A stretch of DNA of 64,000 nt from Plutella xylostella (taxonomy: Eukaryota > Arthropoda > Insecta > Lepidoptera > Plutellidae), in the NCBI RefSeq assembly GCF_932276165.1, contig NC_064012.1, forward strand, positions 8,563,501 through 8,627,500, read 5' to 3'. Below are positions 23,201-34,131 of the stretch, piece after piece. Each line of letters starts with the position of its first letter. Position 1 is the first letter of the stretch. A model generated the notes under the pieces. That model ran no database searches. It was not told the DNA's origin and worked only from the letters and a program-made list of their open reading frames with translations. The position numbers and the translations under genes are program-made.

Positions 23201-26109
23201 GTATGAAGTTGCAAATTTTGAGAAACGGACTTTTTTCAAATTCTTCTGTAATGTGAGGTATTCATGGTATTATGTGTTTTTTCCTCTATCTTTATTTGAG
23301 TGAAATTTTTATTTTGGCTATAAATTGTTTATTTTTGTTAAAATTTTGTATATGTATATAATTTTAATATAGTATAAAAACGTATTATTCGATAAAAGTA
23401 CCTAATACTATATTTAAAAAGCCTCTAATGTCAAACAAATGTGGCAGAAATGACTTGCAAAATAATCAAGGAACATAATACTTCCCAAAATCTTTCGATT
23501 AGATAAGATCTTACTAATATTAATAAACGAATATTTGATTTGAAAATTACCGGTACGGCTCAAAAGGATAAATATACTAGATTTTTATGGATACATGTAT
23601 TAAATTATATAAATTTGATTAAAAAAATATGAGGTTAAACTTTTGATACAATAAAATTTCGTTTAAATTTCCAAAAGACCGCAAGATCGCAAGGGAGCGT
23701 TTTTTGGTGACAAGTTATTCAGGATTCCGTAGGCCGTAGATCCTCAAAGTTTACAACGGGAAGAAGGTGTAAACCAATATACCTACTAACGAATATAGAA
23801 TTAAGAGGGATTGTGTACTAAGTATATACCTATGTAATTGCTTTGGTAATAATTGATAAATTATTGTCATAATTCTCGATTGGATTCCTAAAAATAAACT
23901 CCAGCATTTCATAATTTCTAAGACTAATCAAGCAGACAGTTCTGATAATGATTATGATGAATCGACTATTGTGATTAAATTAGTGCATCATTAGGTATAT
24001 TTTTATATAATTTAGTGAATTAATTTGATAGAAGCATTGTTGCTACCGTCTGTTTTAGACAAGAAATTGATTATATTTATTATTTTATCTTTATTTGCCT
24101 ACTAATATGTTGCTTAGTATTAGTTTTGATCCTTGACTTGATAATTTCCCTTCGAGAGTCTCTCAGTGTTATCGGTTAATGCGATAGTAGGTAGGTAATA
24201 ATGTAATAAATAGTAATAATATTTCCATTAGGTAGGTAAATACGCAATTCATATTTAATATTTGTATCCGATATCTACGAGTGTTGTAACATTGATAGTT
24301 TTCTTCAAACATTACTTTGTTGCATTTTCAAAGGAAGGCTCGGATAGCAAGGCACTTCATAATTTTCTGAAGGAACACACTTACCAGACTGCCACTCAAC
24401 ATGAAAATAACTGTACTTCGTCATACGAGGCTTAATCGTTTTTCAAGAAAGGATAGTTAATACTTCTAGCTTTAATATAGAGTTAAATCTAAAAATAAAT
24501 TAATATGGATAGATTTTTCATGAATGTAGGTATAAGATTTTGGTGCAAGTTGCTCTAAATGTCTTCAAGAACTAGATTTTCAAGCTAGCCTCATGTAAGG
24601 CGAGCATAATTTATATGAATTGTATAAAAAAAGTACTTACTGTCACATATGATTCCTATGGCTGGTACAAAATACTCCTCACAAACAGCTCCTAATAGAA
24701 GAAACCCGTACAGGGCCACTAGGCAATGAATAAATATAAAACCCTGAAAAAAGATACAATTTTAAATTAATATACTTATTGAGTATTATAAGGTAAGGTA
24801 GGCAGGTCAATGTACCGAGACATCGATGTACTCAATAATCGATAAATTGATTTAAGAAATTATTCGGACGTAGGGTATGTTAAAATAGTAAATTAGAAAG
24901 GAATAACTTAAAATACAAAAGTGTTTCCTGGTTCTTTTACGTAAGTAGGGATTATTCGATCTAAAAAAGGGATTTATTAACGATGAGTAAGTAGATTGTT
25001 AATTCCGAGACGGGGTTTGGCGACTGAGCAATATCGAGGGAGCTAATGAGTTCGAGCAGGGTAACGTGAAATAGAACCAGGTGACAAAAGCTAGTCAAGC
25101 TGTAGTCTTTGTCACTGACGCGACGGCGGCTCCGCCAAGGTCGGGAGGGTACACTTCATTCACGAGCAATGACAAAGTTCCACTTACAAAATGTCAACAC
25201 CAAAATAACCCCAATTGTTTTAACATTTAATTTAGAATTTGATCAAAATATTAATTTCTTTCGTTAGTACCTAACATTCTGATGCGCTGTTAGATGTTCT
25301 TCAACATGGCAGACGGCATCATTAACGTAGTCTTTTCCGTTTAGGAGTAATTTGGTGCCATTGTCAATGGAAGTTTTTCATTTCTCGTGAGTGTATGTAC
25401 AAAGTTTACACTCTGTATAAAATATAGTAAGTGTAAGTATAGTTTCGTACGTGCTGCCTCTGAGAGCGAGTGAAGCCGTCGGGAGGGAACTCCAAGATGG
25501 CCGCCGGGGTGCAGTTCTTCCCCTTGTCCAGAGCCGTCGCCATCAAGTGGCGCGACGGCACTCGCTCTCCTGAAACACATTACATCATTATTCGATAGTA
25601 CTCAATAGAAAGCATTAATTTGATCACAAAGAAGAGAACCATCATAAAAAACCAGCCTGCAGCAGTGGTAGTGTCAGCAACGGTGTCGCTAGACTTCAGA
25701 CGCGTGTAGACGTAGCTGTATAATTTTTGTTTACAGGTTTCGGGGTAATACATTCGGGGGTACACAACAATATGTGTAATGGTATAATTATTATTCAGGT
25801 AAAGATAGGGCAAAAATATTGGGAGTAGATATTTGATTGGTATATTTAATTAATTCTCTGAAATTTACAGATACATGGGGTAATGGGCTCTTGGGATCCC
25901 AAAAAATACAATATCTAGCATGGTTCCTGAATGCTGTAAAGAAAAGCTTGTTTACCTATCCCAACCGGCTGAATATCATCGCCGCCGTCTGCACTGCCCC
26001 CAAACAACAAGTAACAAGTTGGTATACCAAAGAAAAGAACCACTCTTATTATCACTGCAACACGGTGTTTCCACTGTAGATGTCTAGTCCTTATCAACAT
26101 GTTTGCCAT
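17202..26109 (-). CDS. K+-dependent Na+/Ca2+ exchanger (NCKX, SLC24), complete, 541 aa
   Basis: Minus-strand exons in coding order: 25956-26109, 25451-25569, 24641-24743, 22595-22782, 21762-21909, 20962-21063, 20284-20442, 19770-19985, 19293-19394, 18320-18441, 17202-17414. They total 1626 nt with every junction in phase. The protein starts MANMLIRTRHLQWKH with an N-terminal hydrophobic helix (about 17-37), then an NCT glycosylation-type site. Alpha-1 repeat is GATFMAAASSSPELF (about 135-149, acidic residue E147). A cytosolic loop is encoded by the two exons at 20284-21063. Alpha-2 is GLTILAAGTSLPEA (about 408-421). SIGSNTFDILL has Asp447 at the position that confers K+ dependence in NCKX. 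Known function: extrudes Ca2+ plus K+ against Na+ across the plasma membrane. It most resembles the NCKX3/4 and Drosophila zydeco-like branch; which one is inference. It is divergent to the paralogue at 34132. Confidence 0.9.
17847..18328 (-). repeat. Repeated copies of the exon-10 5' splice-site segment
   Basis: The true donor of NCKX-A exon 10 reads (minus strand) CACTGG|GTAAGAGCATCATG at 18306-18326. Near-identical copies lie downstream in the intron at about 18177-18196 (GCACTGGGTAAGAGCATCAT), 18238-18252 (CTGGGTAAGAGCAG) and, weaker, 17849-17864 (CCTGGGTAAAAGCAG). Three of the four are next to ATT/AAT microsatellite runs. This looks like local tandem duplication of the splice junction. 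Confidence 0.65.
17867..17927. repeat. Perfect AT-rich hairpin in NCKX-A intron 10
   Basis: Two 28-base arms, (A)7-TAAA-(TAA)n-TATGT and its exact inverse, surround a 5-base loop GGGAA. The (AAT)n/(ATT)n content suggests microsatellite expansion on both sides of a palindrome. Confidence 0.7.
20145..20265 (+). repeat. SINE/LINE 3' segment
   Basis: 'ggccagcgtggtggactagg' with 'gaaggagaccgtgcttcagc' and 'agtggtgacgtgatcggtcg' matches the conserved distal half of a very common lepidopteran retroelement. It lies in an NCKX-A intron. Confidence 0.6.
21308..21480 (+). repeat. tRNA-derived SINE, degraded
   Basis: 'gtggtggcggaacggttaag' resembles a pol III A box and 'ccttcgaattctgcc' a B box at tRNA-like spacing (about 45 bp). 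It is followed by 'gaaggaaaacataatgatga' and 'aacctgaaca', the lepidopteran SINE body. It cannot fold as a functional tRNA. Confidence 0.55.
25150..25395. mobile_element. TA-flanked MITE (family copy 2) in NCKX-A intron 2
   Basis: Body 25152-25393. The left part reads 'cattcacgagcaatgacaaa' + 'gttccact'; the right reads 'ggaagtttttcatttctcgt' + 'gagtg'. TA is present on both sides. It shares internal 'gtcttttccgtttaggagta' with the copy at 53533-53748. The left terminus has a small insertion. Confidence 0.65.
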
Positions 26110-27610
26110 CTAATAATTACTTTTAAATTAACTAAATACTAAATAAGTAACAATTTAAAACCCCCTAAAGTGAGTTTAGATGAAGCTTTTGTCAAATGAA
26201 GAACTCGTATAATTTGCTGTGTATACAGCTAGATAGCATTGGCAGAGGAAATGAGAAAAAGTTTTCTCAAGTCGACGTGTTGGCCTGCCAATACTGGTGA
26301 TACTACTGAACGAAACTTGGGCCGATTAAAGGAAATAGATTGGTGAGACATGGACATTGAAAGTGTTATCTTTCGTTATCTTGGACAATGTAAATAAATA
26401 AGGGACCCTTTAGCTACGATTAGTTCTCACATTTAGGTTGGTGTGATTAGGCACGGTAAGAATGTTCTGGACGAAAATAATTTTACAATTAATACAAACC
26501 ATACCCTTGCATTTTGCAGTTATTGCAAATTCTCTACTTTCTTCAGAGATCATATACTCCATGTAGGGTGGTACAATAGTCGCAATGATTGGTACCCACT
26601 GTATGTATTTCTATAGACCCACTTACTTAGGTTGTCTTTCCAGCCAGATACCGCTGTTTTCATATGTGCCTCGTAGGTCTGTTATCTGAAACCAATTTTA
26701 CTCGGCAGGTATTAAGATATCCTGTCTTAGGATATTTTTCCTCTTAATTCAGTAGTTTTGCTTTCCATGCGTATTGCTTTGCGGCTCTTAAGATAAGAAG
26801 GTATGGTGGTATTTCAATATATTATAAGTATGGGCAATGAATTCGCTTTCTTGTTCAGATTTCTCAACATAACATGCCTTATGAAAAGGGCTGCAATCCC
26901 AGAAATTATTTATATACAGGTGACTCCTAAAAAAATTATCGTACGTTGGAAAAAAGTTTTCATACTTTCCATTCGTTTCCTATGTCACTTATTGTTAAGC
27001 TCGTGTAGATCTATGTTTAAATTTCGTTAAATTCATAGGGAGTTACAATTTATTACAATATTAAAAACATTGGCATAGATAGATAGTACTAACTCAGGGC
27101 CAAATTAGATAATCAGCTGTTTTGTTCTAAGTTGAATTAATAAATATAGGTAAATAATCTAGATTAGAATTTGTCGGTCACGAAAATATTCCACTTAACA
27201 GTAGGTTAATCTGTAGATTAGCACCTGAAGAAGCCAAGAAACTTTCCTATGTTTGACATGATGTATCAATATATTTACCCAAGGTGATAACTGTGGGTTT
27301 CTGTTGCACAGCTACATGCGTTCAAGCACGCACTATTCTCAGCTACTGATAAATTTATACTGTCTGTAGAACTGGATTGTGTACTTGTAAATTAGTTGGA
27401 TGTGGAATTTCACCCTGTATGTACCTATATGTATTTTCTGCACATATTCAGAGTTTTTGTAAAAAAATACAAAAAATGGGTAGAATACTGTGAGGGGCTT
27501 ACAGTACCTTAAATATTGGAAATATAAGGCATTTTACTACAAGTACTCTTTATTTTCATTTTTCTTTCTTTCTTTATCTTTATTTCATTAAGCTGCACAC
27601 TAATAACCCG
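26110..27610. other. NCKX-A upstream region, no gene seen
   Basis: Upstream of the NCKX-A start codon; promoter and 5' UTR must lie here or beyond. No further exon or clear core-promoter motif was identified. Confidence 0.35.
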
Positions 27611-27614
27611 AAAT

Positions 27615-28400
27615 TTCATAAAAAATATAAATTGTGGGTTCCCCTCATCTCGCATAATCTTTATTGACCAAAACTCATTTCGCATAACTCGTATGGTCTA
27701 AACTTTTTTGGCCGAACCATCACTTTGCCAAGACTTATGTGGCATAAGGCTCGTTTCGTCTAAAACTCTTTAGGCACAATCTTTAAACAACCAAGTTTCG
27801 TTTGCTCAAATTTATGTTCGTATATACCTATGTATATAATCTTGTTTCTCTTTATGTTATCTTAATAAATAATATATTAAGTATGTAGTAAATGTACAAA
27901 TTGTGGTATTTTTCTCCTACATCCCGAAAATCACGATATTGAATGATTAAAAAATCAGAGTTAACGAGCAACATAATTATTACAAACCCCATGAGATCGA
28001 AACCTAAAGATAGGTGCGACGACGAGCAAAGCGAGGAGAAGCGTGTTAGGTGCACATGTTCATCAAAACCAAAGCGGAGCGCAGCGAAGCGGAGCGGAGC
28101 GTTTTCCAAACAGCGGAAACAATACAAGGCACCAGTTTGCGCTATAGAGAGACGCTCCGTCAAAGTTAAAGCCAAACAAATATGATTACTTTGTATAAAC
28201 CTATTATTAGGCTATTCAAGATTTGGCCATACCATTATTAGGCTAAACAAGATAATGCGAAATAACTTTTTACTAATCAAGATTTATGCCATACGATTTT
28301 CGGCGAAACGAGACTTTGACCAAACGTTACTGTGCAATACGAGATTAGGCAAATAAATCTTAGGCCAAAAAAGGTAGAACCATAAATTGTACAGTACCGA
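27615..28400. repeat. Foldback array of degenerate ~17-20-base words with GC-rich centre
   Basis: The left flank (27636-27830) and the reverse complement of the right flank (28195-28390) share a loose grammar: words such as 'tcgcataa', 'ggcc(t/g)aa', 'actcgtatggc', 'ctcgtttcg' recur every 17-20 bases but never exactly. The outer borders 'ataaattgtgggttc' and, inverted, 'acaatttatggttct' match as termini. The centre (28015-28110) is rich in 'gcgaagcggagc'-type repeats. No coding sense despite an open frame through the centre. Element class unknown to me. Confidence 0.55.
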
Positions 28401-28849
28401 TCGAAAGGGTAAAAGATGTGAATATTATCTAAGAAAACACGCCGGCCTGTAATTCTCGGGTCTTGGTTATTCATGCACGACGGATGACAATGGCCTCACC
28501 ACCTATTTCACATTTGGCGAAAAATGCACCCTTATCTATCAAACAAGTGAGTACTGTAGGAAAAAGCGTGAGTGCGTGTGGAGTTTTCCCTAAAAATCCT
28601 TTTGATTTCATTTTCTTCTACAGAGAACCAATACTCGTACGTACGTAGGTAACCATTACCTATGACACGGCACCGGGTCTAGCTGGTTACATAACACGAG
28701 TTATGTCTGAACCTATATAGGAAGTAGTAATCACAGTGAGCTAGCTGTGAGTAAATCATGAATTGACATCTACCACTCGAATAGTACGTCCAAAACTGGC
28801 AATTTGTAGAAAAAGAGATCTTGAAAGAAACTTGAAGTCGGACAAAAGC

Positions 28850-28960
28850 TAAGTGGTCAAGTGGTACAGTGGGCTGCAGGTCAAAGGCCGTGCGTTGCTC
28901 TGCTCCCGCTGGAACATAAGGTGCGTGTTCAAATATGTCAATGAATCTTAATTCATCTAG
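28850..28960 (+). repeat. Possible tRNA-derived SINE head
   Basis: 'agtggtcaagtggtacagtg' + 'ggctgcagg' has an A-box-like start and 'gcgtgttcaaat' a weak B-box-like segment. Similar heads precede lepidopteran SINEs. Weak call. Confidence 0.3.
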
Positions 28961-29089
28961 CGCGGCGGCGGCGCAGAGGCCAACCTCATTGACCTGAGCT
29001 TAGTCAATCACGGATAACACCGTGACGTCCCATCATTTTTGGCTTAACAATGTCGTACAAGACGCAACATAACTTATATTCGGGATGGT

Positions 29090-29660
29090 TCTAAGTGTGT
29101 TGACTCGCCATCCCTAGAGCGTGGATGCGTAGAGAGTATAGGTATGTGTCTGGACGCGGCGCGGGCGCACATCACTCCCGCACCGCGCCCGAGCGACGCT
29201 CCACGTCCGTGCATTGTATGGGAATAAATAATTGGCTCCCGTATTCTTCTTTTGACGAGCTCTCCGGCGGGCCCATTATGTCCATTTGAATACGAACGCC
29301 ATTCGGACGGCAGTGGCGACGTCCCCGGTCGCCTGCGCCGCGCTCCACACCACGACACTACAAAATGTCGACAACAAACACCACCGACACGGGTACGACC
29401 ACTTTCACTATTTCCTGGGCATTCGCCGACATTTGGGGAGGCACCAGCAACACCGGCTCCGGAGCAGCTCCAAGTGCGTCCGAATGTGAATGGCTGGGTC
29501 ACCTGCTGCTTCACAGTGCATGATGACCACGACGGCGATGTGTCTGAGATGTAGTCGAAAGTGAGTTTAGTGGACGGCGCCCGGCGGACCCCGGCATGTG
29601 CAGAGTAAGTATTGCAGCCGCCGAGCAGGAGATCCAGCATGGGACCAGGTACGTGCTATC
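29090..29660. other. GC-rich block with a candidate first coding exon for NCKX-B
   Basis: Much richer in G+C than its flanks, with open frames on both strands but no recognisable protein. At 29639-29648 'ATGGGACCAG' is followed by a strong donor (GTACGTGC) and leaves one extra base, exactly the phase needed by the NCKX-B exon at 34132. The join would start MGPGLPGLPGPRNCT. An in-frame TAA lies upstream of this ATG. Alternatively the block is a 5' UTR or promoter region. Unproven. Confidence 0.3.
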
Positions 29661-30169
29661 ATCAGTAATACATTATTTTTCATTTAATTTGGTGCCACTA
29701 ACATTTAATGTTTGTACCCTAACCGATAGGTCATTTTGGTCACCGGCTGTAATCGATGTCCTAGATTCGCTCTTATAGCAGTCGTGCGTAAGTCGTCAGT
29801 GGCTCGCAGACCTGTGACAATGCTCTTATTTAGCCGAATGTTAGGGCGGGGCAGGTGATTGGACAATGACTGTCGGTCGATAATAGAAGAATTACCAGTA
29901 GTTATGACCACTACCCTGGCTTTGGCAGGTGCCCTTGCTAATGTTGTACTCTGATGCAATTGTGTATGTGACGCTCCCAAAAATTACCATGATGATTATC
30001 AAATCTGAAGATTTGTGAAAGATTGTGATACTTAAAATAATTTTGACTGTGTAGATGAGCAGATGTAGTTTTACTGTCCAGCTTTGAGCCCATACATGTA
30101 AGACTGTTTTTTTTAGTATGTAGGTACTATTCGTAATGATTTGGCAAATATGATGTGAATGCCTAAAGT

Positions 30170-30310
30170 GAGAAGGGGAGGTCGTGCGCGGGCATCGGGC
30201 CGCCGCGTCCGGTCCGCGGCCGCGCAAATTGTCAATTGGCAGCGCGTCTCAGGGCTGACAGGCAAGGTTGATCTCGGCTATAGAACTAACAACGCTCCTG
30301 TGCTATAACC
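30170..30310. other. Short GC-rich patch, no function assigned
   Basis: CG-rich segment ('gggccgccgcgtccggtccg') in AT-rich surroundings, between the two head-to-head NCKX genes. Could be a promoter or untranslated exon; no splice-consistent coding was found. The rest of 29.7-34.1 kb shows no gene. Confidence 0.25.
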
Positions 30311-32838
30311 AACTTGCCCCCCGACTGCACCACGCCATATCATCTAAGCCATATCGCATTACCTAACAACGGAAATGCTTATTGCTGCGACTAACGCATT
30401 CCACTACCCATCTAATAGATTGAATGGAAAAAATTGCTAGGATTTGTTGAGTCTTCATTCACTCGTATGCTAAATGGTTTGCCAGTTAAGTAATATTAGG
30501 TATGTACAGTAATTGATTTAAACGATGGCCAGTGCATCGAGCCCTAGAGCTACACATAAGAAACGGATCGAAAGAGGTCTTATACGACGTTAATGCGGAC
30601 TTCCTGCCCTCTGTGATCTGTCAATTACCTTTGTATAGTGCACTGATGTGCCAGTGTCTCAATGAGATATGTCACGCACAATTTGGAACGTTCAAAACTG
30701 GCGTGATCAGGGAAAATACCAGCAAGGCCACGACAGGCATATCCCGGAGCCGGGACTCCTATTCCAAGCACACTGTTTATCTAATAAAGAAATAAGAGTT
30801 CAATAATGTATAAATTTTTCGGATAAACGAACCGTACTTTATGAAAAAAGTAAGTAGCCAAATTCGACAGTAACCTAATCGTTTTTTCGGGTGAGTTTTT
30901 AATAGCACTACCTGGTAATGAGCACTAATAATCCAATTCAGATAATAATATTTCCCTCTACTATTTTACTGCTCTAACTGCGAATGATCATGCTACAATT
31001 AACCATCTACCAATTGGCTATAGCGAAATTACTCTATGGTTTACACAATAATGTTTGGGTTATTTACCGCTAGCGATTTAGACTTTTATGAGCAATCAGT
31101 AATGCACAAATTAAATTCATTGCCGCATAGTAGGTATTAACCCTTTGGGCGCTTTAGCTACGAAAAAAAGCGATTTTGTTGAGCCTCTACGAGTTATTCC
31201 TACCACTATTGTTAAGTATTTGTGAGTAAAAAAATTAACGCGTTTAGATTATACATATTTTTAGGACTCTTAGGTCGAGAAAATAATATGATTTGAGAGC
31301 CATTCCTGACTTTATATTAGGGAAATAGCCTCGAGACTCGAAAGGTGGCCAGCGATCGTGTTTGTGAAATCTCTGAATTACTGTCACGGTAATGAGGACA
31401 ATAAAAAGACAAATACTTTCATTAATGAATCAGTACATACGCATGTTAAAGAAATATCCAAGAAATGATGTTCTTGCATTGTTTCTGTATAAATAAAATA
31501 TGTATGAGTTGACTACAACTAATTCTCATCGAAAGCTAAACCTGTTTTTGTATTTTTTAGGTAAGACACTTATGAAATTGTACTCTGTGCAGCCAGCTTA
31601 ATGGCTAAGAGAATGGCGCTAGACCTCACCTTCCTAAAACAAGATAATAGGTTTATACAATTTAGTGCACCGGCCATTTGAGACAATTTGCACATTATTA
31701 GCCTGTTGACTTTACCATTTACCGGCTGTATTTTAAGACACAGGAAATAATCTACGTTAAATACGGTAATTTGTGTAGGTATAATTTTTTCAAAATAAAA
31801 ACAAATCTTTCAAATGATTCGAATTTAAAGATCATCAATCATCAAGAAATTAAAGATCATCATAATATCTGTTTCCCTTTTTAATAAAATTCTAAGTATA
31901 TAACTAATTTTATCTATACTTATAGGTAAGTAGAATACATAAATTTTAAAAAATCTTAACCATTGCTATTCTATTTTAGTTTGCCGCGTTTAAAGTTTTC
32001 AACATCTCCTTTGTGTGGTGTAGTAGTGTTGATTGTCGCTGCCCAGTTGGCCATTTAACAATATAATTCAATAGACATGCAAACTCGGTTCAAAGATTGC
32101 CCATGACTTGTAAATCAATGAAATGGGGTCAAGTGGGCCAAGTAGTCATGTCATATTAGAGTCGAGATATCCATCGGTATTTGCTTTTAAGATGTTTATT
32201 TGACTGGGTTTTAGGTACCGTTATTGTTTAGGTGTATAAAGACTTACGTTCTAACTTATAATAATTTAGATTGGGCGGGAGGATACCTTATAGCTACCAC
32301 AGCTGCCCTCCCAATCATATTATTAATATATAATATTTATTTCTTCATTATTCCTAATATTATATGAATTGGCCTAGGTACTTAGTAGAAAATAGCAGTT
32401 GAATATAAGTACTTACTTAAGTCCATATTATTTCTTATTCAGATCTCGACAAAATTATTATGTTTGATGAGAAAATGATCAAAGAGTCCATTATTATGAT
32501 TTTTAATACCAAAAGGCGAGGCGTACGAAAGTACCCACCTAATAAAGAAAATCGCTATATTCAGTTCAAAGCTTAAATTTTATTAAGGATGGTAAATCAA
32601 CTAGCCAGTTTTGATCATTTTCTAAATATTGATGTTCTATCAATCATCATAATATTCATACTTCTTCTCCTTACATTGTACCTTATCTTCAGACTATCAA
32701 GATGATTGCTTTGAATCAAGTTGCACCTTATGCAACTCTTATCTAATAAATACCTATACGACAACTAGGATTTACATTAATCTTTTAAGTGTTTCAATAC
32801 AAAATACCGATGACAATAATTAGCATTCCTTCAATCCG

Positions 32839-33055
32839 TACAGTGCCACAAACTTATCTGTTCCGGTGAGAGCGAACTAAATTGATCCATATCTCATTAC
32901 TTACTAATTAATTATATTTTGATATACATTAGATGGGTTTATTAAAACCCAAAAGGCGAATTACCACTACAGACAAACTTAAAATCTTATAGAATTAAGA
33001 AATATTAGACGTTTACGTGAGCTCTCACCGGAACAGATAAGTTTGTGGCACTATA
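32839..33055. mobile_element. Tc1/mariner-type MITE, 213 bp, TA target sites
   Basis: Body 32841-33053. The left terminus CAGTGCCACAAACTTATCTG continues 'ttccggtgagagc', and the right end is its inverse over about 32 bases, with the last base changed (A for G). It is flanked by TA at 32839-32840 and 33054-33055. CAGTG starts plus TA duplication fit Tc1/mariner. No transposase. Confidence 0.75.
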
Positions 33056-34131
33056 CTTGATATGCCAAAACTCATCTGATTTTGTCACCGACATCGACAC
33101 TTCAAGGTATTATTATATTTTATTGTGAAGATTGCATGCTTTTGTTAAAATTCTTATTGTATTTCATAATATTTGTACACCATTTTTTTGTAAAGCACAG
33201 AGCGCATTATAAAAAGTAAAATCTGCAATTGAAGTACCTAATGGGGACCTAAACTATGTTTGACAAATTATTTTTTTTTCGTTCATCATTCAATTAATGA
33301 TTTATTCATGTCAAGTAAAATTATAAAATTCATTAAATTGATTTAAAACAAAAGTTGTACCGAGTTCTAAAAACAAATGAATATATTTTTTATGCAATCT
33401 TTGCGTGTTGTACGAGTAATTTCTCCTTTGTCAAGGCTGCTTTATGAGTTGTTCCTGGTTTTAATGTGAGTACTCTTATCTCTACCTTGGTATAATTTAA
33501 TTATATCTTTAAGATACACATTGTACGAGTATTAACAAAGTATAGACCAGAGGTAAATCAAAGTGCAGGTGCATAGTTAGTTTATGTAACACGACAGTAG
33601 TTACAACAGAATACTTTGATGAATAAGGTATTTTTTACAACGCTAAACATTAATCTGTTTTTATGTTCACGTGTGGAGATCGCCTTTTCGTTTGAAGTAG
33701 GTAAGGTCGCCAGCGTCAAGTATATTTAAAATAGATAGGAAAGTGTTCCTATCAAATATGTTGAGCAATGTCTGTACCACTAGGTAGTAGCATAGAATAA
33801 CAAGTAACTCGTTATTCTATGGTAGTAGTAAGCATTAAAATAATACTGATAATAATAATCCGTTGTGTTAGCACTATGATTAATTGATGACTCTTGTTTG
33901 TCCAAGTTGCAGTTGCTTGATGTTATTAATTGCTTATAGGATTCCAGAACTACTAATGTCTGGATTCAATATAAGGCTTTTTTCGGTATGGTAGGTATTT
34001 CCACAGTTTTCGCCTTGAAGGGTCTTTAATCGGGAGATGATTACTTCGATTTATTACTGCAGCATCTCTACTTAACTTTTACTCCTGCATCAGCCTTTAC
34101 TACAGCCTAATCATTCCTTATCTGTTGTCAG

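Noticed and set aside
27943..28185. 80-codon basic protein rich in Lys/Arg/Ser
   Set aside because: Lies in the centre of the degenerate foldback array; encoded by gcgaagcggagc repeats.
29074..29640. 188-codon minus-strand open frame and 100-codon plus-strand frame
   Set aside because: GC-rich DNA with few stops in several frames; no domain, no splice context, no plausible protein composition.
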